Below are positions 17,173 to 25,357 of a stretch of 64,000 nucleotides of DNA, piece by piece. Numbering within the stretch: the stretch's first letter is position 1; each line of letters begins with the position of its first letter. The stretch lies in NCBI GenBank assembly GCA_036381195.1, contig DASVDH010000035.1, forward strand, positions 30,542 to 94,541, written 5' to 3'. This DNA comes from RSA9 sp036381195. GTDB lineage: Bacteria > Gemmatimonadota > Gemmatimonadetes > Longimicrobiales > RSA9. The translations under genes were made by a program, and so were the position numbers. The notes beneath the pieces are model-generated. The model searched no databases, had not been told where the DNA came from, and saw nothing but the letters and a program-made list of their open reading frames with translations.

Positions 17173-17813
17173 ACATGCATCTGCACACGGCCGGGTCGTA
17201 CGACTGCCTCAGCGACCCGGAGGAGGTGCTGCGGGTCGCCCTCGACCGCGGCATCGAGCGGATCTGCGTGACCGATCACAACGAGATCGCGGTCGCGCTC
17301 GAGCTGAAGCGGCGCTACCCGGCCCATGTCATCGTGGGCGAAGAGGTGAAGACCGCCGAAGGGGTGGACATCATCGGCCTGTTCCTGAGCGAACGGATCG
17401 AGAAGGGCACGCCGGCGCGGGTCGCATGCGAGCGCATTCGCGCGCAGGGCGGTCTCGTCTACGTGCCTCATCCGTTCGTGGGGGGAAAGGGCGGAGGCGG
17501 CCGCATCCTGGCGACCATTGCCGACCTGGTGGACATGGTGGAGGGGTTCAACGCGCGCATCCACTTGCAGCGGCTGAACGATCGCGCGGTGGCGTGGGCG
17601 CACGCGCACGGCGCGGCGGTGGGCGCCGGGTCCGACGCGCACACGCTGGCCGAGGTCGGGCGCGCCTTCGTCGAGGTGCCGCCCTTCGAGGATCGGCCCG
17701 CCGCGTTCCTCGCTGCGGTGCGGCAGGGCCGGTTCCAGGGCCGGTTGTCCCCCTGGAGCGTGCACCTCGCCTCGACGTATGCAAAGCTCAGGAAGCGGAG
17801 GGCGGCACGGTGA
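17139..17813 (+). CDS. PHP-domain metal-dependent phosphoesterase
   Basis: 224 residues from ATG 17139, inside the end of coaE (34-base overlap). ATG 17124 is possible, but its ribosome-binding site would be too close. Metal ligands of the PHP fold are visible: DMHLHTAGSYD, VTDHNEI, the Glu in VGEEVKT, VYVPHPF and GAGSDAHTL. The family includes nucleotide and phosphoanhydride phosphatases such as YciV/RnaM-like enzymes. Linkage to the nanoRNase gene 94 bases downstream suggests a role in nucleotide turnover. Confidence 0.85.
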   Translation: MAGSGAARVRVDMHLHTAGSYDCLSDPEEVLRVALDRGIERICVTDHNEIAVALELKRRYPAHVIVGEEVKTAEGVDIIGLFLSERIEKGTPARVACERIRAQGGLVYVPHPFVGGKGGGGRILATIADLVDMVEGFNARIHLQRLNDRAVAWAHAHGAAVGAGSDAHTLAEVGRAFVEVPPFEDRPAAFLAAVRQGRFQGRLSPWSVHLASTYAKLRKRRAAR

Positions 17814-17907
17814 TGCGAACGGACGCGCCACGCGCTCGCCGGCAGCGGCGGGAATCCTTGCGCGGGAGCCACCACGGCGCGGCGGCGCGCTTCTCCGGAG
17901 GAGGGGC

Positions 17908-18954
17908 GTGACCGGCGGAGCGACCATCCCTCACGAGCGGCGCGAGGCGCTGGAGAACGTGCGGGCGGCGCTCGAGGGTGCCCGGCGCGTCGTCCTCACC
18001 ACGCACGTCAATGCAGACGGCGACGGCGCCGGCTGCCAGGCCGCGCTGGCTTCCTATCTGGCCGGGCGCGGCGCGCGGGTCGCACTCGTCAACCCCACCC
18101 CTTTCCCGGCGCTGTACCGATACCTGGTCCGGGATCCGGAGTGGATCCTGGACGTCGGCGCGCCGGCCGCGGCCGACGTCATGCGCGATGCCGATGCGGT
18201 CGTGGTCCTGGACACGAGCGAGCCCAACCGCATCGGCAAGGTCGCCCGCGCGATCCGGGAGCACGCCGTCATCGTGATCGATCACCACCCGCCCGGGGAA
18301 GCGACCATTCCCGGGGTCGTGCTCCGGGATCCGCGCGCCTGTGCGACCGGCGAACTGGTCTACGACCTGCTGCTCCTGGCCGGGCTGGAGGACCCCTGGC
18401 CCCCCGAGGTCGTGGAGGGCCTCTACGTCGCCATCGTCACCGACACGGGGTCGTTCCGATTCGCCAACACGACGCCGCGCGCCCACCTGATCGCGGCGGA
18501 CCTCATGCGCCGCGGGCTGGACCCCGAGGCCGTCTACCGCCGCATTTTCGCGAACGTCCCGCTGCGGCGGATCCATCTCTTGCGTGCGGCCCTCGAGCGC
18601 CTGGAGGTGGACTCCGAGCTGCCCATCACGTGGATCAGCATCCCGCGCGACATCGCGGACGCGCTCGGCGTGACATCCGAGGACCTGGACGGCATCGTCG
18701 AGCACGCCCGTTCCATCGAGGGCACGGAGGTCGCGCTGCTGTTCCGCGAGCTGGCGGACGGCGCCACCAAGGTCTCCTTCCGGTCCGCCGGGGACGTCGA
18801 TGTGAACGCCCTGGCGCGGCGCTTCGGGGGCGGCGGGCACGTCAAGGCGGCCGGCGCCCTGATCCCGGCGCCACTGGAACGGGTGCGCGCGGAGGTGCTG
18901 GAGGCCACGCGCGAGGCCGTCCGTTCGCTTGAGCGGGCATCGCAGGGCCGTTAG
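17908..18954 (+). CDS. nrnA: DHH/DHHA1 phosphoesterase (NrnA-like oligoribonuclease)
   Basis: 348 residues from GTG 17908, directly behind GGAGGAGGGG. DHH motifs in order: NADGDGAG, VVLDTSEPNRIG, VIDHHPPG and VTDTGSFRF. The C-terminal DHHA1 domain has RFGGGGHVKAAG. Enzymes of this group degrade 2- to 5-base RNA and can dephosphorylate 3'-phosphoadenosine 5'-phosphate, using two Mn ions in the cytoplasm. The length is typical (about 320-350). A promoter for the next gene is embedded in its 3' end. Confidence 0.88.
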   Translation: MTGGATIPHERREALENVRAALEGARRVVLTTHVNADGDGAGCQAALASYLAGRGARVALVNPTPFPALYRYLVRDPEWILDVGAPAAADVMRDADAVVVLDTSEPNRIGKVARAIREHAVIVIDHHPPGEATIPGVVLRDPRACATGELVYDLLLLAGLEDPWPPEVVEGLYVAIVTDTGSFRFANTTPRAHLIAADLMRRGLDPEAVYRRIFANVPLRRIHLLRAALERLEVDSELPITWISIPRDIADALGVTSEDLDGIVEHARSIEGTEVALLFRELADGATKVSFRSAGDVDVNALARRFGGGGHVKAAGALIPAPLERVRAEVLEATREAVRSLERASQGR

Positions 18955-18957
18955 ATT
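18929..18957 (+). promoter_or_regulatory. Candidate promoter for the ornithine cyclodeaminase gene
   Basis: TTGAGC (18929-18934) and TAGATT (18952-18957) are 17 bases apart, within the last codons of the nanoRNase gene. The expected start lies within a few bases of ATG 18966, which has no Shine-Dalgarno sequence, so a leaderless message is likely. Confidence 0.45.
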
Positions 18958-18965
18958 ACCGACGT

Positions 18966-20132
18966 ATGGAGATCCGTTACCGAGCGCCGGATTTCAGCTC
19001 GCCCCGCCTCAGCGCGGCACCCGATGCGCGCTTCGTGCGTGCGCCGGCTGACGGCGTCCTCCCCGAGGGGTTCTTCTCGACGACAAACCTGCCGACCTAC
19101 ATCCGGATGGGCGGGGACTGGCGGCTGCCCCGGTATCCGCGGATGGACGGCGTCATCGTGCAGGAGGAGGACGGATCGCTCCAGGTGCTGGAGGCGCGCT
19201 ACGTGCGCGCCGGCCAGCCGGTCCTGGTCGGCGCCGCCGAGGATGGCAGCGAGGGCATCTACGTGCATGCCACCGGCTTCCTGGGCGACGAGGACGACGG
19301 CGATGGCGAGTTCCAGTTCATGCGCTCCGAGGTGAGCCGCGAAAAGCCCGTGGACTACGCGCGGCTCGCCGCCCTGCTCGTCGCGGAGCGCGAGCGCGGC
19401 GGGCACATCGTGTGGGTCGTCGGCCCGGCGGTGCTCCACGCGCGCGGCCGCGACGTCCTCGCCTGGTTCATCCGCAACGGGTACGTGAGCGCGCTGCTCG
19501 GCGGGAACGCCGTCGCGGTGCACGATATCGAGCAGGCGCTCACCGGCACCACCCTCGGCATGGACCGCACCGGTCGGCCGGTCACGGGCGGGCACAGCAA
19601 CCACATGCGGGCCATCAACCGGATCGCATCCGCGGGGTCGATCGCGGCAGCCGTGGAGCAGGGAATCCTGCGGGAGGGCATCATGCATGCGTGCGTCGTG
19701 CACGGCGTGCCGTTCGTCCTCGCCGGCTCCATCCGGGACGACGGGCCGCTGCCCGACACGATCACCGACGTGGTCCGTGCGCAGGAGCTGATGCGCGAGC
19801 ACGCACGGCGCGCAACCATGGCCGTCATGATCGCCACGGCGCTGCACTCGATCGCCTTCGGCAACATGCTCCCCGCGTACGTCGTCGAGGCGGACGGTTC
19901 GCTGCGGCCGCTCACGACCGTGGCCGTGGACTCCTCCGAGTTCGTCATCAACAAGTTGAAGGATCGCGGGACGCACCAGGCCTTCGGCGTCATCACCAAC
20001 GCCCAGGACTTCCTGCACGTGCTGCGGCACTTCGTGGAGCAGGAGAGTGCGGCCCGAGCGGAGCGGGCGGCGGCGGCAACGCCCGCCGGCTCCGGAGTGG
20101 GTGCCCTCCAGCCCGAGCGGGTTCACGCGTGA
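18966..20132 (+). CDS. TIGR00300-type ornithine cyclodeaminase (LOR/SDH family)
   Basis: 388 residues. The N-terminal 120 residues (FFSTTNLPTYIRMGG and later GIYVHATGF) match the LOR/SDH domain. The catalytic part has WVVGPAVLHARG, LLGGNAVAVHDIEQALTGT, GGHSNHMRAIN, VLAGSIRDDGPLPDTITDV and LHSIAFGNMLPAYV, the signature string of archaeal ornithine cyclodeaminase and of the C-terminal half of cyanobacterial AgrE/ArgZ. The expected reaction is NAD-dependent conversion of ornithine to proline plus ammonia. It is unrelated to the classic mu-crystallin-type Ocd. The next gene starts on its last codons (GTGA overlap). Confidence 0.8.
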   Translation: MEIRYRAPDFSSPRLSAAPDARFVRAPADGVLPEGFFSTTNLPTYIRMGGDWRLPRYPRMDGVIVQEEDGSLQVLEARYVRAGQPVLVGAAEDGSEGIYVHATGFLGDEDDGDGEFQFMRSEVSREKPVDYARLAALLVAERERGGHIVWVVGPAVLHARGRDVLAWFIRNGYVSALLGGNAVAVHDIEQALTGTTLGMDRTGRPVTGGHSNHMRAINRIASAGSIAAAVEQGILREGIMHACVVHGVPFVLAGSIRDDGPLPDTITDVVRAQELMREHARRATMAVMIATALHSIAFGNMLPAYVVEADGSLRPLTTVAVDSSEFVINKLKDRGTHQAFGVITNAQDFLHVLRHFVEQESAARAERAAAATPAGSGVGALQPERVHA

Positions 20133-20566
20133 CGCAGCAGGTCCCGGACGGCGTGGCGCGGCCCGACGCGGGCACCCTCTCCGTGCTCCTCGGCGCCATC
20201 GTGGAGCACCTCCCCGTCACCTCGATCGACGAGGTGTGGATCTTCCCGCCTCACCGGGTGGGCAAGGCGGAAAGCGTGGTCGCGGTGGTCTCCGCCTACG
20301 AGGATGGTGGCGACCGCCGGCGCATCTTCACGGCGCGGTGCACGGTGGTGCGCGAGCCGAAGGGGCCGGGCAGGGTGCAGCGGGAGGTCGCCGAGCAGGG
20401 CAGCGCGCCGGCCGAACGGCTGGGCCGGCTGATCGAAGGGGTCCTGCGGCGGCTGGGTGACGAGCTGCCGGCGGCGCCGCCGAGGCAGGTGCTGGTGGGT
20501 GGGGACGCGGCGCGCTGGGAGGCGGCGCTGGCGGAGCTGGAGAGCGGGGCGGTGGTGACGGGCTGA
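20129..20566 (+). CDS. Hypothetical protein coupled to the cyclodeaminase gene
   Basis: 145 residues from GTG 20129, overlapping the upstream stop by 4 bases. No family is recognised. A central stretch (DEVWIFPPHRVGKAESVVAVVSAYE, with RRRIFTARCTVVREP following) looks like a small alpha/beta domain. There is no signal peptide or membrane helix. The strict coupling suggests a job linked to the cyclodeaminase, perhaps regulatory, but nothing in the sequence shows this. Confidence 0.6.
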   Translation: MTQQVPDGVARPDAGTLSVLLGAIVEHLPVTSIDEVWIFPPHRVGKAESVVAVVSAYEDGGDRRRIFTARCTVVREPKGPGRVQREVAEQGSAPAERLGRLIEGVLRRLGDELPAAPPRQVLVGGDAARWEAALAELESGAVVTG

Positions 20567-20568
20567 GG

Positions 20569-20610
20569 TTGCGCCGGGGTGGGTTTTTCGCTATCAATAA
20601 TCGTTGTCTG
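20569..20610 (+). promoter_or_regulatory. Promoter and possible operator of the Fur-family gene
   Basis: TTGCGC (20569-20574) and TATCAA (20592-20597) are 17 bases apart. The -10 region lies in an unusually AT-rich stretch (20584-20605, including TATCAATAATCG) that only loosely resembles a Fur/PerR box. Self-regulation is plausible but not shown. Confidence 0.45.
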
Positions 20611-20645
20611 TTCTGGAGCAACGCCCCGGCACGGAGGGCTCGGGA

Positions 20646-21125
20646 ATGGCATTCGTGCATCTGTTCCGCCGCTACCTGCGGGAGCAGGGGTTGCCGGTCA
20701 CGCAGCAGCGGGAGGCGATCGCGGAAGTGGTGTTCTCCTCGCCGGAGCACCTGTCCGTGGAAGAGATCGAGGCGGCCCTGCGGCGACGGGGCGAGCGGAT
20801 CGGGAAAGCGACGATCTACCGGACGCTCGAGATGCTGGTCAAGAGCGGGCTGGTCGCGGAGCACGACTTCGGGGAGGGGTTCAAGCGCTACGAGCACCTG
20901 TTCGGGCAGATGCCGGTGCACGAGCACCTGGTCTGCACGGAGTGCGGCAAGGTGACGGAGATCCAGAGCCTGGAGCTGGTGCGGGCACACGAGGATGTGG
21001 CAAGGCAGCACGGGTTCCAGCCAGCGCGGTACCGGATGGAGATCTACGGGTTGTGCGCGGAGTGCCAGGCGGCTGGCCGGACGCTGCGGTGGGAGGGGTT
21101 GACCTGCCCGATCGAGACCCTATAA
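20646..21125 (+). CDS. Fur-family transcriptional regulator
   Basis: 159 residues from ATG 20646, with GGAGGG seven bases upstream. The winged-helix domain has QQREAIAEVVFSSPEHLSVEEIE and RIGKATIYRTLEMLVKSGLV. The metal-binding half has HEHLVCTECGKV and a second pair, CAECQA, giving the CxxC...CxxC structural zinc site. It could be Fur (iron), PerR (peroxide) or Zur. The sensory ligands do not decide among these by eye. The gene has its own promoter and is followed by a strong terminator. Confidence 0.9.
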   Translation: MAFVHLFRRYLREQGLPVTQQREAIAEVVFSSPEHLSVEEIEAALRRRGERIGKATIYRTLEMLVKSGLVAEHDFGEGFKRYEHLFGQMPVHEHLVCTECGKVTEIQSLELVRAHEDVARQHGFQPARYRMEIYGLCAECQAAGRTLRWEGLTCPIETL

Positions 21126-21206
21126 TTCCGCCGCTGACTCACCCGGGCGGAAGCAGACAGCGGTCGGCCGTGCCGTGGTAGACGGCGGCGGGCGTGTGGC
21201 GGATGC

Positions 21207-21256
21207 GGGTCCGGGAGGGGTCGAGACGAGACCCCCCGGACCCCGTTATTGTTTCT
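21207..21256 (+). terminator. Intrinsic terminator of the Fur-family gene
   Basis: GGGTCCGG (21207-21214) pairs with CCGGACCC (21236-21243), and GGGGTC (21217-21222) pairs with GACCCC (21230-21235), giving 14 pairs with a 2-base bulge and a 7-base loop. The following bases 21244-21256 are T-rich (CGTTATTGTTTCT). It is the only hairpin in the window with a clear T-rich tail. Confidence 0.75.
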
Positions 21257-21417
21257 AGCGGGGCGGTTTCTGGCGGATTGCTTTCGCCGCGGGTGGGTGG
21301 TGGGCGGCGCTGTGACGTTCGCCCCGCGCGGGCTTCCCGGTGCCGGGCCGGCGCCGGGCGCGGGGACGTCGGGGCGGGCAGTGAGCCGCCGGGATTCCCT
21401 TCAACCGGTCACGAGAA

Positions 21418-21981
21418 ATGGTATTCACGACCGATCAGTTCGTCCCGACGAAGGTGTTCCTGACGAAGGGGGTGGGCGTGCATCGGGAACGCCTGACCAG
21501 CTTCGAGATGGCCCTACGGGATGCGCAGGTCGCAAAGTACAATCTGGTTCGCGTGTCGAGCATCTTCCCCCCGGGCTGCCAGGTCGTGGATCGCGAGGAG
21601 GGGCTGGCGCGGCTGAAGCCGGGGCAGATCGTGTTCGCGGTGCTGTCGGAGGCGTCGACGAACGAGCCGAGCCGGCGTGTGGCGGCCTCGGTCGGGCTGG
21701 CGATTCCGAACGATCCGCGGCACTACGGCTACATCTCGGAGCATCACGCGTTCGGCCAGTCCGAGCAGACGGCCGGCGATTATGCGGAGGATCTGGCGGC
21801 GTCCATGCTCGCGACGGTGCTGGGGATCCCATTCAACCCGGACGAGGCCTGGGCGGTGCGGGAGGAGCAGTGGAAGCTGGGCGGCGAGATCGTGGAGACG
21901 GTGAACAGCACGATGGTCGCGGAGGCGCCGGAGGACGGGAGCTGGGTGACCGTGGTCGCCGCCGCCGTCTTTTGCGGGTAG
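21418..21981 (+). CDS. pdaD: Pyruvoyl-dependent arginine decarboxylase
   Basis: 187 residues. The proenzyme processing site is visible in NLVRVSSIFPPG: cleavage between S47 and S48 would generate the pyruvoyl group on the alpha chain. Other family segments are VFAVLSEASTNEPSRRVAASVGLAIP and YISEHHAFGQSE, with a Glu at the usual catalytic position. It converts arginine to agmatine and CO2 without PLP. The family is best known from archaea and from Chlamydia. The agmatinase gene that would use its product is next on the same strand. Confidence 0.93.
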   Translation: MVFTTDQFVPTKVFLTKGVGVHRERLTSFEMALRDAQVAKYNLVRVSSIFPPGCQVVDREEGLARLKPGQIVFAVLSEASTNEPSRRVAASVGLAIPNDPRHYGYISEHHAFGQSEQTAGDYAEDLAASMLATVLGIPFNPDEAWAVREEQWKLGGEIVETVNSTMVAEAPEDGSWVTVVAAAVFCG

Positions 21982-22266
21982 GGCAGCGCATGCGCGGCGG
22001 GCATGTCGCTGCGTGGCGCGTGCCGCACGCGGGCGAGCTGCGGGCGGCGTGCCCCCTTCCGGCCCGCCACCGCGCGCGGCGCCCGTCCCGTGCCGGGCGC
22101 GCGGCCGGGGCACCGCGCGTGCCGTCGCAGGGGAGGTGAGCCGCCCGTGCTGCGGGCGGCGTCGACGGGCTGCGACGTTGGGGGAAGGATGCCGAATCGG
22201 CGCGATCCAGGGGCTCCCGGCCGGGGGCCCCTCGTTGCATCGGATACCGCGGATGCGGGGGGAGGC
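21982..22266 (+). other. Intergenic leader before agmatinase
   Basis: 285 very GC-rich bases. GCCGCCCG (22140-22147) and CGGGCGGC (22153-22160) form an 8-pair hairpin with a 5-base loop. An in-frame ATG at 22189 could extend agmatinase by 26 residues, but that segment (MPNRRDPGAPGRG) looks non-conserved. No other gene is seen. Confidence 0.4.
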
Positions 22267-23217
22267 ATGCAGGTACCTGAGGCACTGAGGGGAGCCGGTT
22301 GGGAGCTCCCGCACAACTTCCTGGGGCTGGACGAGGCGGCGAGCGAATTCGCGCGCGCGCGGTTCGTGATCCTGCCCGTTCCGTACGAGGCGACGACGAG
22401 CTTCGGCGGCGGTGCGCGGAACGGGCCGGCGGCGATCCTCGAGGCCTCGCGTTACATCGAGCTGTACGATCACGAGCTGGACGTGGAGCCCTACACTGCC
22501 GGCATCGCCACGTTGCCCGCGCTCGAGCTGACGGGTGCGGGGCCGGCGGAGGCGGTCGCGGAGTTGCGGGCGGTCTACGATCGGCTCCTGGATGCGGCGC
22601 CGGGGAAGCTGGTGATCGTGCTGGGAGGAGAGCACTCGATCACCAGCGCGCCGGTGCTGGCGTGGGCAGACCGGCTGCAGGCGCAGGGGAGAAACCGAGC
22701 GCTCACGGTCCTCCAGATCGACGCGCACACGGACCTGAGGCCAGAGTACGAGGGCAGCCCGTACTCGCACGCTTCGGTCATGCACCGGGTGCACGAGCGG
22801 GTCAACATCGTTGCGGTCGGGATCCGCGCGATGACGAGGGAGGAGCGGGAGCTGGTGCGGGCGTCGGACCACATCCACGTCTTCTTCGCGGACCACCTCC
22901 AGGACGGGACGGCGTGGATCGACGACGTGATGGCGAAGCTCGGCGAACACGTCTACATCACGTTCGACGTGGACGGGCTGGATCCCTCGCTGGTGCCGGC
23001 GACGGGGACGCCCGAGCCCGGCGGGCTCGGCTGGTACCCGGCGCTCGCGCTGCTGCGGCGCGTGTTCCGCGAACGCAAGGTCGTGGGGTGTGACGTGGTC
23101 GAGCTGGCCCCCATCCCGGGGCAGCCGGCTTCCGATTTCCTCGTCGCCAAGCTCGTGTACAAGATGATCGGGTACGCGGCGGAGGAGGCGGGAAGGAGCG
23201 GCCGCGCTCACGGTTGA
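22267..23217 (+). CDS. speB: Agmatinase (ureohydrolase family)
   Basis: 316 residues from ATG 22267 behind GGGGAGG. The binuclear Mn ligands of the arginase/agmatinase fold are all present: GGEHSIT, QIDAHTDLR and TFDVDGLDPS, plus SHASVMHRV. Tandem location after the arginine decarboxylase favours agmatine as substrate, yielding putrescine and urea, although arginase or guanidinobutyrase cannot be excluded from sequence alone. The last 10 bases overlap the end of the convergent phosphodiesterase gene. Confidence 0.88.
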   Translation: MQVPEALRGAGWELPHNFLGLDEAASEFARARFVILPVPYEATTSFGGGARNGPAAILEASRYIELYDHELDVEPYTAGIATLPALELTGAGPAEAVAELRAVYDRLLDAAPGKLVIVLGGEHSITSAPVLAWADRLQAQGRNRALTVLQIDAHTDLRPEYEGSPYSHASVMHRVHERVNIVAVGIRAMTREERELVRASDHIHVFFADHLQDGTAWIDDVMAKLGEHVYITFDVDGLDPSLVPATGTPEPGGLGWYPALALLRRVFRERKVVGCDVVELAPIPGQPASDFLVAKLVYKMIGYAAEEAGRSGRAHG

Positions 23218-24989
23218 TGGGCCGAGTACCTGCGCAAGAGCGGGTGGAGGTCGAGGGGGTCCTCGATCGGGAGGTCTTCCGGCACGAGCCCGGGCGGGGT
23301 GAGGAGGAAAGGCCAGAACTGCCGTCCGCCCAGGGCTCCGTGTGCGCCGACCTGGTCATCGAAGCAAACGCACACATCGCGTTCCGGGTCGTAGGCGCCG
23401 AACAGGACGATGTCCCCGGCGTTCTCGAGCTGGACGAGGTGAACGAGCGCGCGCCGTTCGATGGGTCCCGGAGCGTAGGGGACGAGGGGATCCGCGCCAG
23501 CGAGCAGCTCGACCTGCCCGTCCGGCGTGACGAGTGCGCGTCCCAGCGCGCCCTCCACGTGCGCGCCATCCAGGAGGCGCGTGATGACGAGGCCGATCCC
23601 CCGGTGGGCGACGAGGAAGTAGTAGAGCGCGCGGCGCTCGGGGTCCGCGCGGATCTCGTCGAAGGTCAGGGGGCGGTCGGGCTCGGTCCAGTAGAGGTGC
23701 GCGAGCGAGGAGGAGTAGGTGATCACCAGCCGGTGCGACTCCTCGACGCGCACCGTCTCGGCGACGAGCGGGAAGATACGGTACTGCTTCCGCAACCAGC
23801 GGAGGATCCGTAGCCCCACGCGGCGCCCGGGTTCCCGGGACGTGGCGGCGACCTCTTCGAGCTCCCGGATCAGGAAATCGAGCGTCTCGCGCGGTGGGCC
23901 GTAGTCGCCGGTCTCCGCGAGGACACGGACGCCGTGGCGGACGGCGGCGATGATCGTGTCGCCCAGCGTTTCGCCGTAACGGATCCGGTAGGGCACGGAG
24001 GGCGTCTGGCCGTGGTCGCTCAGGATGTAGAGGTCGTACGGCCTGCCCGGGAACCGCCGCAGCATGCGCATGATCTCGGCGATGCGCCGGTCCAGCGCGC
24101 GCAGGCCCTTGAAGGCGGTGCGCGAGGAAGGGCCGAAGTGGTGCGCGAACTCGTCGTACGAGTTGTACGTCGTGTAGATCGCGGGGACGCCGGTATAGAT
24201 GTCGAGGAGAACGGCGAGCGTCTGGAGTTCGCGCAGGATCACGTTGCTGCCGATGTGCAGGAGCGGCAGGTACCACCAGTAGTACGTGTAACGCCCGCGG
24301 AGCTGGCTGATGAACCGGTCGCGCTCCTCACGCAGGTACTCCCAGATGCTGGCGAGCACCATCCGCATCACGCGGAGCGGGTGGAGCAGGAGCAGCAGGA
24401 GCAGGCGTGTGCCGCCGAGGTTCTCGAACAGCGTCCGCGGCTCGCGTGCGGCCAGGGTGAACACGGCGCGGGCGGCGCCACCATCGAAGAGGTTGACGTA
24501 GCTGGATCCCCCCGCGAGCACCCCGTCATCGGGCAGGTGGCTCCGGATGAACTGCATCGCCGGGCGCTGGGAGCCGACGACCACCCTGCGCTGCTTCTTC
24601 TCGTAGAAACGGAAGCCGGGGATCCGGTCCTTCGTCCCGTGGAAGATCGCGGCCTGGGCCGCGGGCGTGGCGCTGGGGAGGCCGGCGGGGAAGCGGCGCA
24701 GTGTCCAGCCCTCCCGCCGGATCAAGCGTTGCACGTGCGGCATGTATCCGCCCTCGAGCGCCCGCTCCAGGTCCTCGTGCGCGAGTGCATCGATCTGGAT
24801 GACGATGAAGCCGCGCCGGCTGTCCTCGCGCCGTGCGCGCCGCTCGGCCGCGAACGGGAGGTACTTGAGCCCGTAGTAGAGGCGGAAGAGGGCGCGGCGC
24901 AGCCGACGCAGGCGGCCCGCCGGCCGGGAGGCCGGCGCGGGCGGGTCCGCGCGACGGGCGGGCTCGGCGGCGAGCGGCTGCGCATCCAT
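23208..24989 (-). CDS. Alkaline-phosphatase-superfamily phosphodiesterase
   Basis: 593 residues from ATG 24989. Metal and catalytic residues of type I phosphodiesterases are seen: VIQIDALAHEDL (first Asp), GLPSATPAAQAAIF (nucleophile Ser/Thr), YNSYDEFAHHFGPSS and ILSDHGQTP (second metal site). The protein is longer than simple family members, with an insertion containing a hydrophobic stretch (TRLLLLLLLHPLRVM) and a Tyr-rich segment. No clear signal peptide is present. The substrate (nucleotide, phospholipid head group or phosphonate) is unknown. Its start shares a base with the stop of the receiver gene. Confidence 0.75.
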   Translation of the reverse strand: MDAQPLAAEPARRADPPAPASRPAGRLRRLRRALFRLYYGLKYLPFAAERRARREDSRRGFIVIQIDALAHEDLERALEGGYMPHVQRLIRREGWTLRRFPAGLPSATPAAQAAIFHGTKDRIPGFRFYEKKQRRVVVGSQRPAMQFIRSHLPDDGVLAGGSSYVNLFDGGAARAVFTLAAREPRTLFENLGGTRLLLLLLLHPLRVMRMVLASIWEYLREERDRFISQLRGRYTYYWWYLPLLHIGSNVILRELQTLAVLLDIYTGVPAIYTTYNSYDEFAHHFGPSSRTAFKGLRALDRRIAEIMRMLRRFPGRPYDLYILSDHGQTPSVPYRIRYGETLGDTIIAAVRHGVRVLAETGDYGPPRETLDFLIRELEEVAATSREPGRRVGLRILRWLRKQYRIFPLVAETVRVEESHRLVITYSSSLAHLYWTEPDRPLTFDEIRADPERRALYYFLVAHRGIGLVITRLLDGAHVEGALGRALVTPDGQVELLAGADPLVPYAPGPIERRALVHLVQLENAGDIVLFGAYDPERDVCVCFDDQVGAHGALGGRQFWPFLLTPPGLVPEDLPIEDPLDLHPLLRRYSAHQP

Positions 24990-25357
24990 CACGAGAGCAG
25001 CTCGGAGAGGCGTCCGAGCAGCACGCGTGGCTCGAGCGGCTTGGCGAAGTAGAGCGTGCAGCCGGCTTCGAAGCAAGCGCGCCGCTCGCTCGCCCCCGCA
25101 CGCCCGGTCAGTGCGATGATCGGCGAGAGCCGCGTGGCGGGATGCTGCCGCAAGGCGCGGCAGACCTCGAGGCCCGGCTGGTCGGGCAGCCCGAGGTCGA
25201 GCACGATCGCCGCCGGCGCATCGTCGGCCGCCGCGATGGCATCCGCGCCGGTGCCGGCCTCGCGTACCCGGTAGCCCGCATCCTCCAGCAGCAGCCGGAA
25301 CGCCTGACGGAGCAAGCGGTCGTCCTCCACGAGCAGGATGAGGGGAGGCGCGTTCAC
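24989..25357 (-). CDS. Stand-alone response regulator receiver domain
   Basis: 122 residues, a single CheY-like domain: acidic pair E11-D12-D13, phospho-acceptor D54 in VLDLGLPDQ, Thr in ALTGRAG and Lys in YFAKPLEP. No output domain is present. It lies between an ABC exporter gene (4-base overlap) and the phosphodiesterase gene (1-base overlap), so all three should be made together. Its kinase is not in the window. It probably signals through protein contact. Confidence 0.9.
   Translation of the reverse strand: MNAPPLILLVEDDRLLRQAFRLLLEDAGYRVREAGTGADAIAAADDAPAAIVLDLGLPDQPGLEVCRALRQHPATRLSPIIALTGRAGASERRACFEAGCTLYFAKPLEPRVLLGRLSELLS

Noticed and set aside
20584..20605. Definite Fur or PerR box in front of the Fur-family gene
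   Set aside because: The stretch is AT-rich and in the right place, but the inverted-repeat match is weak, so it is listed only as a possible operator.
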